Below, piece after piece: positions 35,234 through 45,986 of a DNA stretch of 64,000 nucleotides; position 1 is the first letter of the stretch; each line of letters begins with the position of its first letter. Both the position numbers and the translations under genes were made by a program. The notes below the pieces were generated by a model. The model was not told the origin of the DNA. It did no database searches and worked only from the letters and a program-made list of their open reading frames with translations. Source of the DNA: Macrostomum hystrix (lineage: Eukaryota; Platyhelminthes; Macrostomidae); contig CATNEN010000003.1 in NCBI GenBank assembly GCA_950097015.1, positions 5,813,501 through 5,877,500 of the forward strand, given 5' to 3'.

Positions 35234-38200
35234 ATGTACCTACAGCTGCACCTCATTCTTCTTTGTTTTGCCGTCAGTTCAGTAGCCCTCAACCTGAAGG
35301 TCGGTGTGGTCACAGAAGACGGGCAGATGAGCGAGTCGCTGATGGAGAAGGCGTTCGCCAGACGCGTGAACTCCAACTGGAGAGTGCTGCAGGGTCACAC
35401 ACTCTCATATGTGCATGTGAATGTGAGCTGGTGCAGTTCACAGCAGGCTGTCAGGACTGGTGAGTTGGCTGCTGCTGGCATTCGCTACTTGCTGTGCGCT
35501 GCCTGTGAAATGCTGAGCACAGTGCTGATTGTGAAAGTGTGTCTCGCTCCGCAGTGTGCTCGGAGAGCGGCCTGTCAGCTCTGATTGGTGTCGGCAGCTG
35601 CTCTCTGCTCGATCAGGTGGGCTCACTCAGCAAGTCTCTGCAGCTGCCGCTCATCGCCCTGCCCACCGGCTTGTGCGACTCGGCCCAGCTGCTCAAAGGT
35701 AACTGGACTAAAAGTGCACTTATCTCTGGTCGGGCATGAACCAAAATGCCGTGCTCTGTGATTTTCCAGACTTCACCATTGTTGGCAGTCACAGCTCCGA
35801 CAACATGGTGGGTGCTGCAGTGTCCGTCATCACAGCCGACTCGGTGGTCAGTGATGTGGCCATCTTGTTCGACGGGCGTCAGAGTGAGTACACACTGCTC
35901 AAACTCTGTCCTGATGTACAAGTTGTGACGATTCAAAAACACCAATGCTTGCAGGCAGCACCATTGTGCAGAGCCTGCAGAGCGGCCTCACCGCTGCCGG
36001 AGTGAGCAGTCTCACATTCCAAGTGGACAACACTGCCAACGCCTCTGTCACTCCGAGCCTGGTGCAGCACCTCAAGCGTCTGGTGAAGAAGAGACTGTTC
36101 AAGCTGCTGCTTCTGGCCAGTCATCGCAATGCACTCTCAGTCCTGAGGCTGGCCAGAGAAGCTGCAGTCATGCAGCAGAACTACTTCTGGCTCATTCTCG
36201 ACACTGGACTGTCCAAGGCGGATGTGCTCAGCGTGACGCCAGCGAACGCGAACGTTGCTCTGCTGAGAGGCAGCGTGTTCACTCACTGCACAGCAGCAGT
36301 GATGGATGTGTTTCCTCAGTGCCAGCTGGACTCAATTCGGGTGAGACTGTCACACTGCAGTGCTGCCTTGCTCACGTCTGTCATCAGCGTGAGTGAGTGA
36401 CTCAAGCATCGCAGCTCAATCACCGCACCGCACCGCATTGAGCAGAGTCTGGACGCTCGATTCGTGGATGCGGTGGAAGCCGTGGCCAAGGCGCTGAACG
36501 ACTCGCTGGTGGATCCGGGATTCTCTCCGAGCAACGCCTCGTGCTTTCCGCTGCAGCACTGGACATCGGGATCGACTGTGCTCAGCAAACTGCTCAGCGT
36601 GAGCTGCTCACATTTTGATATGATGTCAGAGTCCAGTGAGTAGCTGCACTCACTCACTCACTCACCTGCAATGCACCCACTCGATGCTGCAGATGAGCAA
36701 CTATGACACTCAGCGTGGCCTCATCTCGTACAACAGCTCAAGCAGACACTTGAGCTCACAGGGTGTCGAAGTGGTCGCGTCCTACAATGAGCTGCAATGG
36801 TCTCCGATCTCGATGCTGAAGTCCGCTGAGTTCGATGTGTCGAGCGGCTCTCTGAGCAAGCAGTTTCGCTACAAGGGAGTGAGCCTGGCCTTTCCCAACA
36901 CCTTCATGGGCTTCAAGAACCAGACTATTGTCATTTGTTCCCCTGAGGTTTGTGCTCTTTTGGCGCCGGCGTACGTATGTTTGACTTTAGTCCTTAATTT
37001 AGCGTATAAGGCTTTCGACTGCATATTATGAGTATTTAATGATGAACATAAGCCTAAATCAGGTTCATTTCGCATCGCTATATTTCTAGAGCTCGCCAAT
37101 GACTGTATTTGATCAGAAATTTTCCAACAATACCGTCGTAATGAGTGGCATGACTTTGGATTTGTTGAAGTTCTTTGCCAGTGAGCTGGACTTTCGGTAA
37201 ACAGTTTGTAGTTTGTACCTGATCAGACACGGCATCAGAGAAGCAATTGAGCCAAGTTTGTTCGAACGCGTGTATTTTTTCTGTATTTTCCAGTTTTGTT
37301 ACGAAGGATTCAGACGATGGCAACTGGGGCGCTCCTCAAAGTGGTTCGATGTACTTCTCTGGATGCGTCGGCGAATTACAGAGAGGAGTAAGTGAAAATC
37401 TGTTTTTCATGTCTGGACTGAATGCCGCATATAACTATTAATAACTAGTTATCCTCCCTATAGGAGGTGACTGTAGCTGCCGGACCCTTCACAAAGACAT
37501 GCGTTCGCGACGCGGTGATTGACTTCTCTGCCCCAATATTTCAAGAGTCGAACGGCATTCTTCTTGCCCGACCGCCCAGGCAGTCGAAACTGTGGAATGT
37601 TTTCACTCCTTTGTCCGTTGGCACCTGGCTCGTAACCGTGGCATTCGTTGTTACGGCTGCTTTTGTTACCTGGCTTTTAGCTTACTTCTCTCCGTTCACA
37701 GCCTACAATCTGAAAATTGATTACGCCATCGCAGACGAAATCTGGCTCCAAGAGTACCTATGGAGCATCATTGGAAGCTTCATGCAGCAGGGCCAGGATT
37801 TCTATCCATTCGCAATGTCCGCTAGAACTGTTCTGGCGTTCTGGTGGATGTTCACAGTTGTCATCTATGCCGCTTACACTGGTAAGCGCTTTTCATTAGA
37901 TGCCTGTTTGAAGCAAAAAAAAATTTAACGATATTTCACAGTACTGGACTTTGGGCTTAAATACAGCTTTGGACTTCAACTTTCAGGTGATCTGACGGCA
38001 CACCTGACTGTGACGGTCACGGACTATCCTATTAAGACGCTGCAAGATCTGGTGTCGCAGACCGCCATTACACCGCATGTAACAACTGGCACCAATCTGT
38101 TTACCTTAATGGCACAGTCAACATCGGGAATCTACAGACAAGTGGCTAACCGAATGGTGGAACTAAGTCCTAATGAAGACTGTCTGACTAACGTGAGTCT

Positions 38201-39399
38201 GTCAGTACATGCTCGTCATTATTTCATGTGGGAACTTGTAGTCTTCTTGATTAGTGACTTCGGCAAAGGCGTGTGCTCAGTTGTTCAGCGGAATAGACAG
38301 CTTTATCTTCTCACAGGATGAGGATCAGCCAAGTGTTGCGCAGTGACCACAGCCATAGGCAAATATGTGTTATGAATCTTTATGATTAATAAATGGAGCA
38401 CTAAACAAACCTGCTAGGAGGGTGAGTGGCAGAGCGCTTGCCACTCGCACCAAGGTCCCAGAGCGCGACTCTGTGGCGTTGCCACATTCATTTGGGGCGC
38501 AGCAGCGGAGAGAAGGCTTGTAGGCTTGTTGTGCAATTTACGCCCTTGAGAGCCAATCTGCAAGGTACAGTGAGAGTGTACACTGCCTGACGATGAGAAA
38601 TTCAGGGCAGATGTACACACCTTTGTGAGCTTGTGTGATCTTTGTGCGTGTGTGCTCAGGAGCCAGTGAAATAGTCAGAATTGTCTCCTCGCTGGCTGTG
38701 GATCTAGTGTCAACAAATAATGTACCATTGCCTGAAATTTCATATTGCTATCTTAAACAGCCGCCCAGTGCAAACCAGGCCTGCATGAACGACTACACAT
38801 TTTTGCTGGCGATTGCTAAGAAGAATTGCTCACAGTTTTACCTGGCTGAGGAGCTGTTTAACACTGCTACAGTGGCATTTATGTTTCCGGAGGATGCTGT
38901 GTATGCTGACGCTTTCGACTTCCAGTAAGTGATGCGGATTTAGAAATTTTGTCGCACTTCAGTATAACCAGGAGTAGAAATCTAGGGAAAAATGGTAGGC
39001 TTTTTATGGACCAAAAATACTCTGCGAAGTCGAGACTGATTTACGAGTTTTCCTTCATTCTACTCCTAGCGGTTCTAGTATATTACCGTACACACGTACG
39101 AGTGTGCGAGCCATGTTAAACTATGATTACAAACGGATGTATTTGTTCAAATTTATTTCAGCATGCAGAAGCTACACGAGTCTGGTCAAATCCAGCGCTG
39201 GTTCGAGCAGTACTGGTCTAGCGACACCATCTGTACAGTTGGCACATCAACTGAGGCGGAATCCATCAATCTGGAAGGCGCTGGTGGCTGCTTCATCATT
39301 TCTCTGAGTTTGTACCTGGCTGGGTTAGCAATTTTGCTGCTGGAACTGATCTGGACTAAGCTGGCGAAGAAACAGCCACTGGATTGCATCATGTATTGA
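35234..39399 (+). CDS. Ionotropic glutamate receptor D (12 exons, 834 aa)
   Basis: Exons: 35234-35459, 35555-35698, 35770-35883, 35955-36340, 36446-36598, 36693-36947, 37090-37196, 37294-37387, 37464-37881, 37987-38192, 38761-38924, 39162-39399. All join in frame. The signal peptide includes LHLILLCFAVSSVA. From exon 1 codon about 25 to the end of exon 6 the DNA, introns included, is almost the same as in E and F. S1 has VRDAVIDFS with the ligand Arg. The acidic ligand position is Ala (LLA). The pore is FMQQGQDFYP with Gln at the Q/R site and the gate is AYTGDLTAH. Intron 10 holds a sense SINE ending about 20 bp before the exon 11 acceptor. The tail ends LDCIMY. Confidence 0.92.
38416..38740 (+). 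mobile_element. SINE family 1 in intron 10 of receptor D
   Basis: The head is shortened (ggtgagtggcagagcgcttg) and the body intact. The element ends close to the acceptor at 38759-38760, so it sits at or in the branch-point region of exon 11. Sense orientation. Confidence 0.85.
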
Positions 39400-39594
39400 A
39401 AATTGTGTGATAGTGCGTTCTGATAGCAAAGTCTCGTAGACAGTTCATTTACTCGTAGTTTTTGTAGCACAATTAGAATACAAATCACTTTTTTAGCGAT
39501 CTTATTAACTCCACTGAATTTTCACTGTCGCACATATAAGTTATTTTTTTGCCCTAAAATTAGTTTTTTAGCTTAATGTAGACGGTTTAAGTTG

Positions 39595-39600
39595 AATAAA
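39595..39600 (+). promoter_or_regulatory. Candidate polyadenylation signal of receptor D
   Basis: AATAAA about 195 bp after the stop codon. No experimental support. Confidence 0.4.
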
Positions 39601-39666
39601 ATTACGATAATATCATACGACTAAAAAAATTCAATAGCAAAGACAAAAGTTAACATACCTCTCGAG

Positions 39667-40547
39667 AGGGTGGTCGGCAAACTCCGGCCAGCGGGTCAGA
39701 TGCCACCCTTGAAGCTTCAAAATACGGCCCTTGGCCCCTTTAATACCTACTCTCCCGGTGTCTCATCTCTCCCGTGTCTCATCTCTCCCGTGTCTCATCT
39801 CTCCCGTGTCTCATCTCTCCCGTGTCTCATCTCTCCCGTGTCTCATCTCTCCCGTGTCTCATCTCTCCCGTGTCTCATCTCTCCCGTGTCTCATCTCTCC
39901 CGTGTCTCATCTCTCCCGTGTCTCATCTCTCCCGTGTCTCATCTCTCCCGTGTCTCATCTCTCCCGTGTCTCATCTCTCCCGTGTCTCATCTCTCCCGTG
40001 TCTCATCTCTCCCGTGCCTCATCTCTCCCGAGTCTCATCTCTCCCGTGTCTCATCTCTCCCGTGCCTCATCTCTCCCGAGTCTCATCTCTCCCGTGTCTC
40101 ATCTCTCCCGTGCCTCATCTCTCCCGTGTCTCATCTCTCCCGAGTCTCATCTCTCCCGTGTCTCATCTCTCCCGTGTCTCATCTCTCCCGTGTCTGATCT
40201 CTCCCGTGTCTCATCTCTCCCGTGTCTCATCTCTCCCGTGTCTCATCTCTCCCGTGTCTCATCTCTCCCGTGTCTTATCTCTCCCGTGTCTCATATCTCC
40301 CGTGTCTTATCTCTCCCGTGTCTCATATCTCCCGTGTCTTATCTCTCCCGTGTCTCATCTCTCCCGCGTCGCGTCTATCCACTGTCTCATCTCTCCCGCG
40401 TCGCGTCTATCCACTGTCTCATCTCCATCTTGTCGCTTATTCAACTGAACTGAATGAAATTCTCATGTTCCATGCAACTCGCTGTCGTCTTTTTAAATTA
40501 ATTTGCATTTCCTTGGCCCGCGTGGCATCTCAGGTTGCCGAACTCTG
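39667..40547. mobile_element. Second hAT-like MITE with the same 16-bp minisatellite, inverted
   Basis: The left end, agggtggtcggcaaactcc, and right end, ggttgccgaactctg, match the termini of the element at 18888-19658 after inversion of the interior. The array, about 39757-40430, is built of tctcatctctcccgtg units, the reverse complement of the unit in the first element. Flanking 8-mers ctctcgag and ctctaaag are an imperfect (6/8) target duplication, so the exact ends are less certain. Confidence 0.7.
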
Positions 40548-41000
40548 CTCTAAAGCTGAGTTTTTTAAGAACTTAATATGTTTATACTACACAATATACT
40601 ATCACTCTATCACTCTATCATTACGTCACTCATAACCTTTAAAGCACTTTTGAAAACCATAGGAGTATTCATACGTAAGTTGAAGAATAGTTCTACTGTA
40701 AGCTACGAAGTGCAGGTGCGCATATTGGTACCACATATTGCGAAAAAATCACAATGAAGCAAAACTTAAAAATCCTTTGCAATCAGGTTGAACAAGTTTC
40801 TATGCGTTTTAAAATGTATAAAATGTGGAACACCCATGCCATTGCATAATCTTTTTATTGAACCACACCTAAAACTTCCATGCAAGATCTTCAAATATGT
40901 TTTGAATTTTAGAACTGACATCCACAGATCATATGGCTAATTAAATTTACAGTAACAGTACCAACAAGTTGAATTCACAAAGTATCTATGCAAAGCAGAG
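40548..41000. other. Intergenic, no gene seen
   Basis: AT-rich, with no ORF or repeat that I can support. Confidence 0.5.
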
Positions 41001-41001
41001 G

Positions 41002-41307
41002 GTTCAGTCGCAGAGCGGTTAAAGCGTTTGTATCTCGCACCAAGGTTCCTAAGTTCGATTCCGCGGCGAGGCCACATTTATTTTGGAAGGAGCCGCGGAG
41101 AGAAGACTTGGGGCTTGTGCAATTCACGCCCTTGAGGGTCAACCTCCAAGACATAGTGAGAGTGTGCACTGCTTGACGATGAGAAGTCAGGGCAGATCGA
41201 TGACGCTCCTGTGTGCGCGTGTGTTTAGGAGTCAACGGAATGGGCAGAATTGCCTCCTCACTGGCTGCGGGTCTAAGTGTCACCAAATGACACGTAATTG
41301 CATTTGA
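41002..41307 (+). mobile_element. SINE family 1
   Basis: tRNA-like head (gcagagcggttaaagcgttt, gttcgattccg), then the family body, with a small deletion in the GT-rich part. It ends around caccaaatgacacg. Confidence 0.88.
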
Positions 41308-42712
41308 GCATAGTCCATTTTTTCGTATGCAGTACTCACATACAACATCCCAGGCCCAGATGCTCACAAATTTTGTCTCACATCTCGAGAACGCTTGGCT
41401 CGCTAGACAACAGGCTAAAGAATACCGTGATATTGACTCAGCGCAAGACGTAACTTATCAAGTCTTCTGATTAAACTCTGGATTTGCAGACTGTACACGC
41501 TGTGCTTGCAAAGGCAAGGTCCACCAATAGTTATACTTGTAAAAAGATTGTGTCCCGTTGCATACATTTTCTATAGAAGCCTAAAAATATCAATCTAGCA
41601 TACGAGCTATTTACAAATGCTTTTATTGACACGTTATTAAAAAATATTATCCCTATTATCTGAGCTTCTTGTCGAAGGTTTCTTAAAATAACGCGCGTAT
41701 AGTATGTGATGTGTTAGCTAGTGATGACTAAAATATATATTATTGTGCCACAGTCGAGATTTAAGAAGTATAGTATGATATTAGATGTGTCCATTTTTGT
41801 ATTTTGTTAAGAATGAAGCTCGAAATCTCATAATCTACCTATAAAAATTTAACTTCTGATCTAATCTGACTACTTTCAGTAGAATCATAAATTTTACACA
41901 CGTCAAACGAACTTAAAATAAACAGTTAAAGCTATTAGCTACTAAACTAAAGCCAAATTATCATTTTTAAACAAAATAGAAGCCAGTTTCAAATTACAAT
42001 GAGAAATTCTATACTCGTAAGTGTCAACAATTGGTAAATTTTCAGCAAATTTGAGACAAGTTTTAAAAGATGCTAAGAGAAATTGGCAACTTCACAGCAC
42101 TGACCTGTGACTAAAAACTACAAAACACGTTTCTCGAAATCAATTTATGATGGACCATAGAAGAAAGTTGGGGAGGAAGTGCTTATGGCTTACTCGAAAG
42201 TCTCGCAACTTGAAACAACGTACGATCGATTTGCGAGCTCGTAACTTTGCCCAAAAGACCGTTTCTCGCAAGGAATTCTATATAATAGCATCTGGACTGG
42301 AAACGAGAAACAAATTTCATAACTATATTACCACATGAGGCCAATGTGTAGGTGAGCACAGCGGTTCTCCAGAGAAACATATCTACTTAAGCCGTCACAC
42401 ATCTCAAGGCGCCTACATTCCAGGCATGCACATTGAATTTGGTGGAAATCCTATGTTGTGGAGAGAAATGGAGTCTACTTTTTTTCGGAGAAGCATTTCC
42501 AATTGATTTCAATGGCGTTTCAAATTGGTATTCCATCGGTCCCCCAGCTGTTCACCATAGACACTTGTTCCAGAACTGCCACGACTTATGGGCACGCAGT
42601 GGCACCAATTTGAATTGAATCAGATTTCCTACTTGTTTCATTTCATACTCAACGCAGTTTCCTCAGTTTTCTTTGCCAAGGATTTCTGCGCCATAAAAGC
42701 ATATCCTTCACT
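41308..42712. other. Intergenic, no gene seen
   Basis: AT-rich 1.4 kb upstream of the THAP-type remnant. Any 5' part of that element would lie here, but I cannot identify termini. Confidence 0.45.
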
Positions 42713-44154
42713 ATGGTGAACAAGTGTTCCGCATTCGGTTGCAAGAGCGGCTTCGCTAATAGTTCAACGCCAGGTACTGTGACATTTCATTGCTATCCAC
42801 TCAACAACCCGAGTCTATTGAAAAAATGGAATAAGGCAAATCCGAGGAAGGCGTTTCAGCCCACCAAGTATTCTCGTATCTGCTCGCTTCATTTCACCAC
42901 TGAGGACTTCGTCGAAACAACTCGAGATAGCAATAGCACTCGCAGAGAGAAGAAGGGCCAGCTGACCAATCGTTATCTAAGGCAAGATGCGGTGCCAACT
43001 ATCTTTCCTAATGCACCTGCTTAACTTTCTACTGTCCGACAAGCAGCTCGGAGCACATGCTCTGCGATGTTATCTGCGCGTCTCGAGGCTGAAAACATGC
43101 GTCTCAATGATCAAATCGCCGACTTCTTTGCCAAAGATTCAATTCTCAGTTGCTCGCCACGAGAAATTCAAGAATTGCTCCAATCAGAGGAAACGAGACC
43201 AGATGGCTTTCAAACTGCAATTTGCAACGAGTTCCTATGCATCTTCATGCTGGAGGTAAAGCATGTCTGCCAGGTTGCGTGCTCCATCTGCATTGGACCG
43301 AATCACAAAGTCTCCGTTGGTCTGAATGGCACAGCACTGTTACAAGACCAGGTGGTAAAATTGGTTGGCACGGATGGAAAAGTTTCTTCCATCAGTGAAG
43401 CTGTAAATTTGATGGCTCCGTCAGATGTCCGGAGCCAACTACTTCATTTCTGCAAGGCAGCTAACTGAAAACAGTCGCAAAATTGCTGCGATCAGTCTGC
43501 TGAACTTTTCTCAGCTGTCACTGGCCGATATTGACAATGCCATTGAGTCTACAACAAATCTACGAATCTACAACACACTGCGCCAAGGATCAGCGCGTGA
43601 AGGAACTGGCGCGAGAGTTTGCAAGCAAGATGGAGATGAATATCCAGCCATTGAGCTCTGACTGCACCGTCATCTACTATATAAGTGGAGCAGTCGCTAA
43701 GAAATTCGTGCAAAGGAAGCGCAGGTGCGCATCTTGCCGCGAACTTCTGCTTGGCTCTGACAATCTGCCGCCTCTTGAGACTGATGACGGGATTCAGGCC
43801 ACGGCAATCGTCTTCTTGGAGGAGATCAACCGGGGTGGCCTGTCCAAGCCGTCTGATATCGCTTTTGGGCTGGCCCGACACTGCCGGCAGGTGTTCGAGG
43901 AGATCCGGCAGAGCAATGAACTGCGCAGACGGCTGCTGCATGTGCCCAACCAGATGCAGCTGTTCTGTCACATTGTCGATGAGATGATGGATCACAGCAA
44001 CTATCTGGAACATTTCATGGGTCAGACGATGTGCACGGATGGCCATGATGTGAAAGAAGGAATCGTGTGCATTTTTAAACTGCATGAAGTAACTTTAAAC
44101 GTCGTTAAAACGAAAAGATTACTCATACTGTGGTATAAAAAAAGTAATCAATAA
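42713..44154 (+). pseudogene. THAP-domain / P-element-like transposase remnant
   Basis: 42713-43024 encodes a good THAP zinc finger: C-x4-C (CSAFGC), FHCYPL, then WNKANP, CSLHF and AVPTIF. It ends in a stop. A second frame (43067-43468) has a leucine-rich, coiled-coil-like start (RLEAENMRLNDQIADFF) and then unrecognised sequence. A third (43425-43600) leads by frameshift into 43561-44154, which has DCTVIYYISGAVAKKFV, a CxxC, and INRGGLSKPSDIAF, wording seen in the C-terminal part of P-element/THAP9-type transposases. At least three frame breaks, and no visible catalytic core, indicate a dead, internally deleted copy. Introns could explain one break but not all. Confidence 0.7.
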
Positions 44155-44159
44155 TTGGT

Positions 44160-44420
44160 TACACCTGCCTCAAAGAGGCTATCGGCAGCACAGCCGCAGC
44201 TATTGCGCGGCGCCTCTGAATGCTGCATACAGCTGTTCAGTCCATGGACTGAGGATGTCACACCCACCCTCAATTACCCAAGCTGATCCTGGTATCCATT
44301 TAGCAGCTTAGTGAATTGAAGCAATGCGGAATTAAGTGTCTTGCTAAAGGACAATTTTCCAGTGCAATCGAGAATCGCACCCAAGATGTTTAAGTCTTGA
44401 GTACGACTCTAGAAATCTCG
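44160..44420 (-). mobile_element. SINE-like repeat, family 2, minus-strand copy
   Basis: On the minus strand it reads gtcctttagcaagacactta, then attgcttcaattcactaagc, agtccatggactgaac, gcgcaatagctgcggc. A tRNA-like B box (gggtgcgattctcga) precedes these. It abuts the THAP remnant. Shorter fragments with agtccatggactga occur near 45613 and 55340. Confidence 0.65.
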
Positions 44421-45986
44421 ACTTCGGATTTGTTTAAAAGCAAGAAATATCGACAAGCTTTTTATCTGAAGAAGGCCTTAGATTTCTGAGCACTATGTGA
44501 CTAGAAAACAACCAAAAGACTTGGAATTTTAGAGAATACTTCCCGAAGGAAAATCGATTATTGATCCGAGTCCAGTTCGATACACCTAAACATATGCATC
44601 ATTGAGCCAAATCATTAAACTCCAAAGAAATGCTCTTTCTAACATTTCTAGTAACTTCAAAGAAAACCAAGTCCCCATAGTTGTTGTGGGCATTGACTAG
44701 CGTTCAAAGGCATTCATTTGAATGGCAAGGACAACTAACTATAGTTGAATGCTGAAATACTTTCGATTCGTTGAAAAATACTTGAGGGCCGATTACCAGT
44801 AAAAAATCAAAGGGGTATTTCAAATACCCACATTTTTGTAACTCCCAAACAAATCAGCCAATTGCCATGAAAATCCAGAACACAGCTCAAATTTTCGGCT
44901 CTATAATGAAACAATTTTCAGAATCATAAAACGTCGATTGGCATCGCTGAGATATTCAATGATTCTCGTCGAGGTGTCTGGTGGCAAAAACCACCAATAT
45001 AGGCATCATTTTTCTGCTTACAAAATTTCATTGTGTGACCATGTCGGCTATAGTTCTTGAGTACATTTGATTAATTAGATAGTTTATTTTTATCATTTTA
45101 CGGCTTTAAGAGTTTGTTCATCTATACATTTTCTTACGTTATTTAAAAAACGCATTGCAAAATATGATTGAGCCATAGATTAAAATCACGTAAAAAAACT
45201 CGCACTAAATAGTCTGTCTGCCTCAACAAAAATGATCAAAGCCCTTTCAAAATGCTAAGAGGCACTGAGATATTTTACAGCGCTAATCACCCTTTGGCTG
45301 AACCCGTGTATTCACGGCTGACTGACCACCAAACAGAATCACAGACTGGAGGCTCATCCAAACATCTGACTAAGCAATCTAAAAGAATTCGTTTCAGCTT
45401 TCAGCATAAGAGTTTTTAAATGATGTTGCTTTTTATGTTTTACAACGATCAGCCCACGACTACAACGATCGGCCTTACAAAGTAGCAATCAAAATAGATG
45501 CTGCAACATTTTTCAGACAAACAGCTTGTGAAAAGGCAATACTGCCCATTTTAGACTTCATGTCTTATTGATTCACAGCTAGCCAACAAGCCTCTTTTAA
45601 AAGATGATAAAATGCCACCCCAGTCCATGGACTGATTAGCTGTACACGTCCTAATGTGTGTATATATATTTATATTAAATTAGCTTCATGTAATCGAAAA
45701 TTGCTACTTCCCCAGCTAACGCTCATCGTGAAAAAATGCTTTAATTCAGTAGAGTTATTCAAGTTAAGCATTCAAATCCCACTACAAAGAAATCATTCTT
45801 CCACATTTACAAAAAACATTTGAAAGCAACTCATAGAACAATCACACAAATTTCAATCAACCAATCCGAAAGACTAGCCAATAGAAACTCAGCTATAGAA
45901 AAAGGGAAACTAAAACATAAGAATGCTCAGAAAAAGAAAAACTTTTTCCGAAAAAGCTATCAAACTCTACCAAAACTGTCTTTAAA
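44421..45986. other. 5' flank of receptor E, no gene seen
   Basis: AT-rich, with a second copy of the gggtatttcaaataccc palindrome near 44813 and a family 2 fragment near 45613. No gene. Confidence 0.45.

Noticed and set aside
39670-40453. Three overlapping ORFs of SHLSRVSSLPCLISPV-type repeats
   Set aside because: They lie in the 16-bp minisatellite of a MITE. The period makes all three frames alike.
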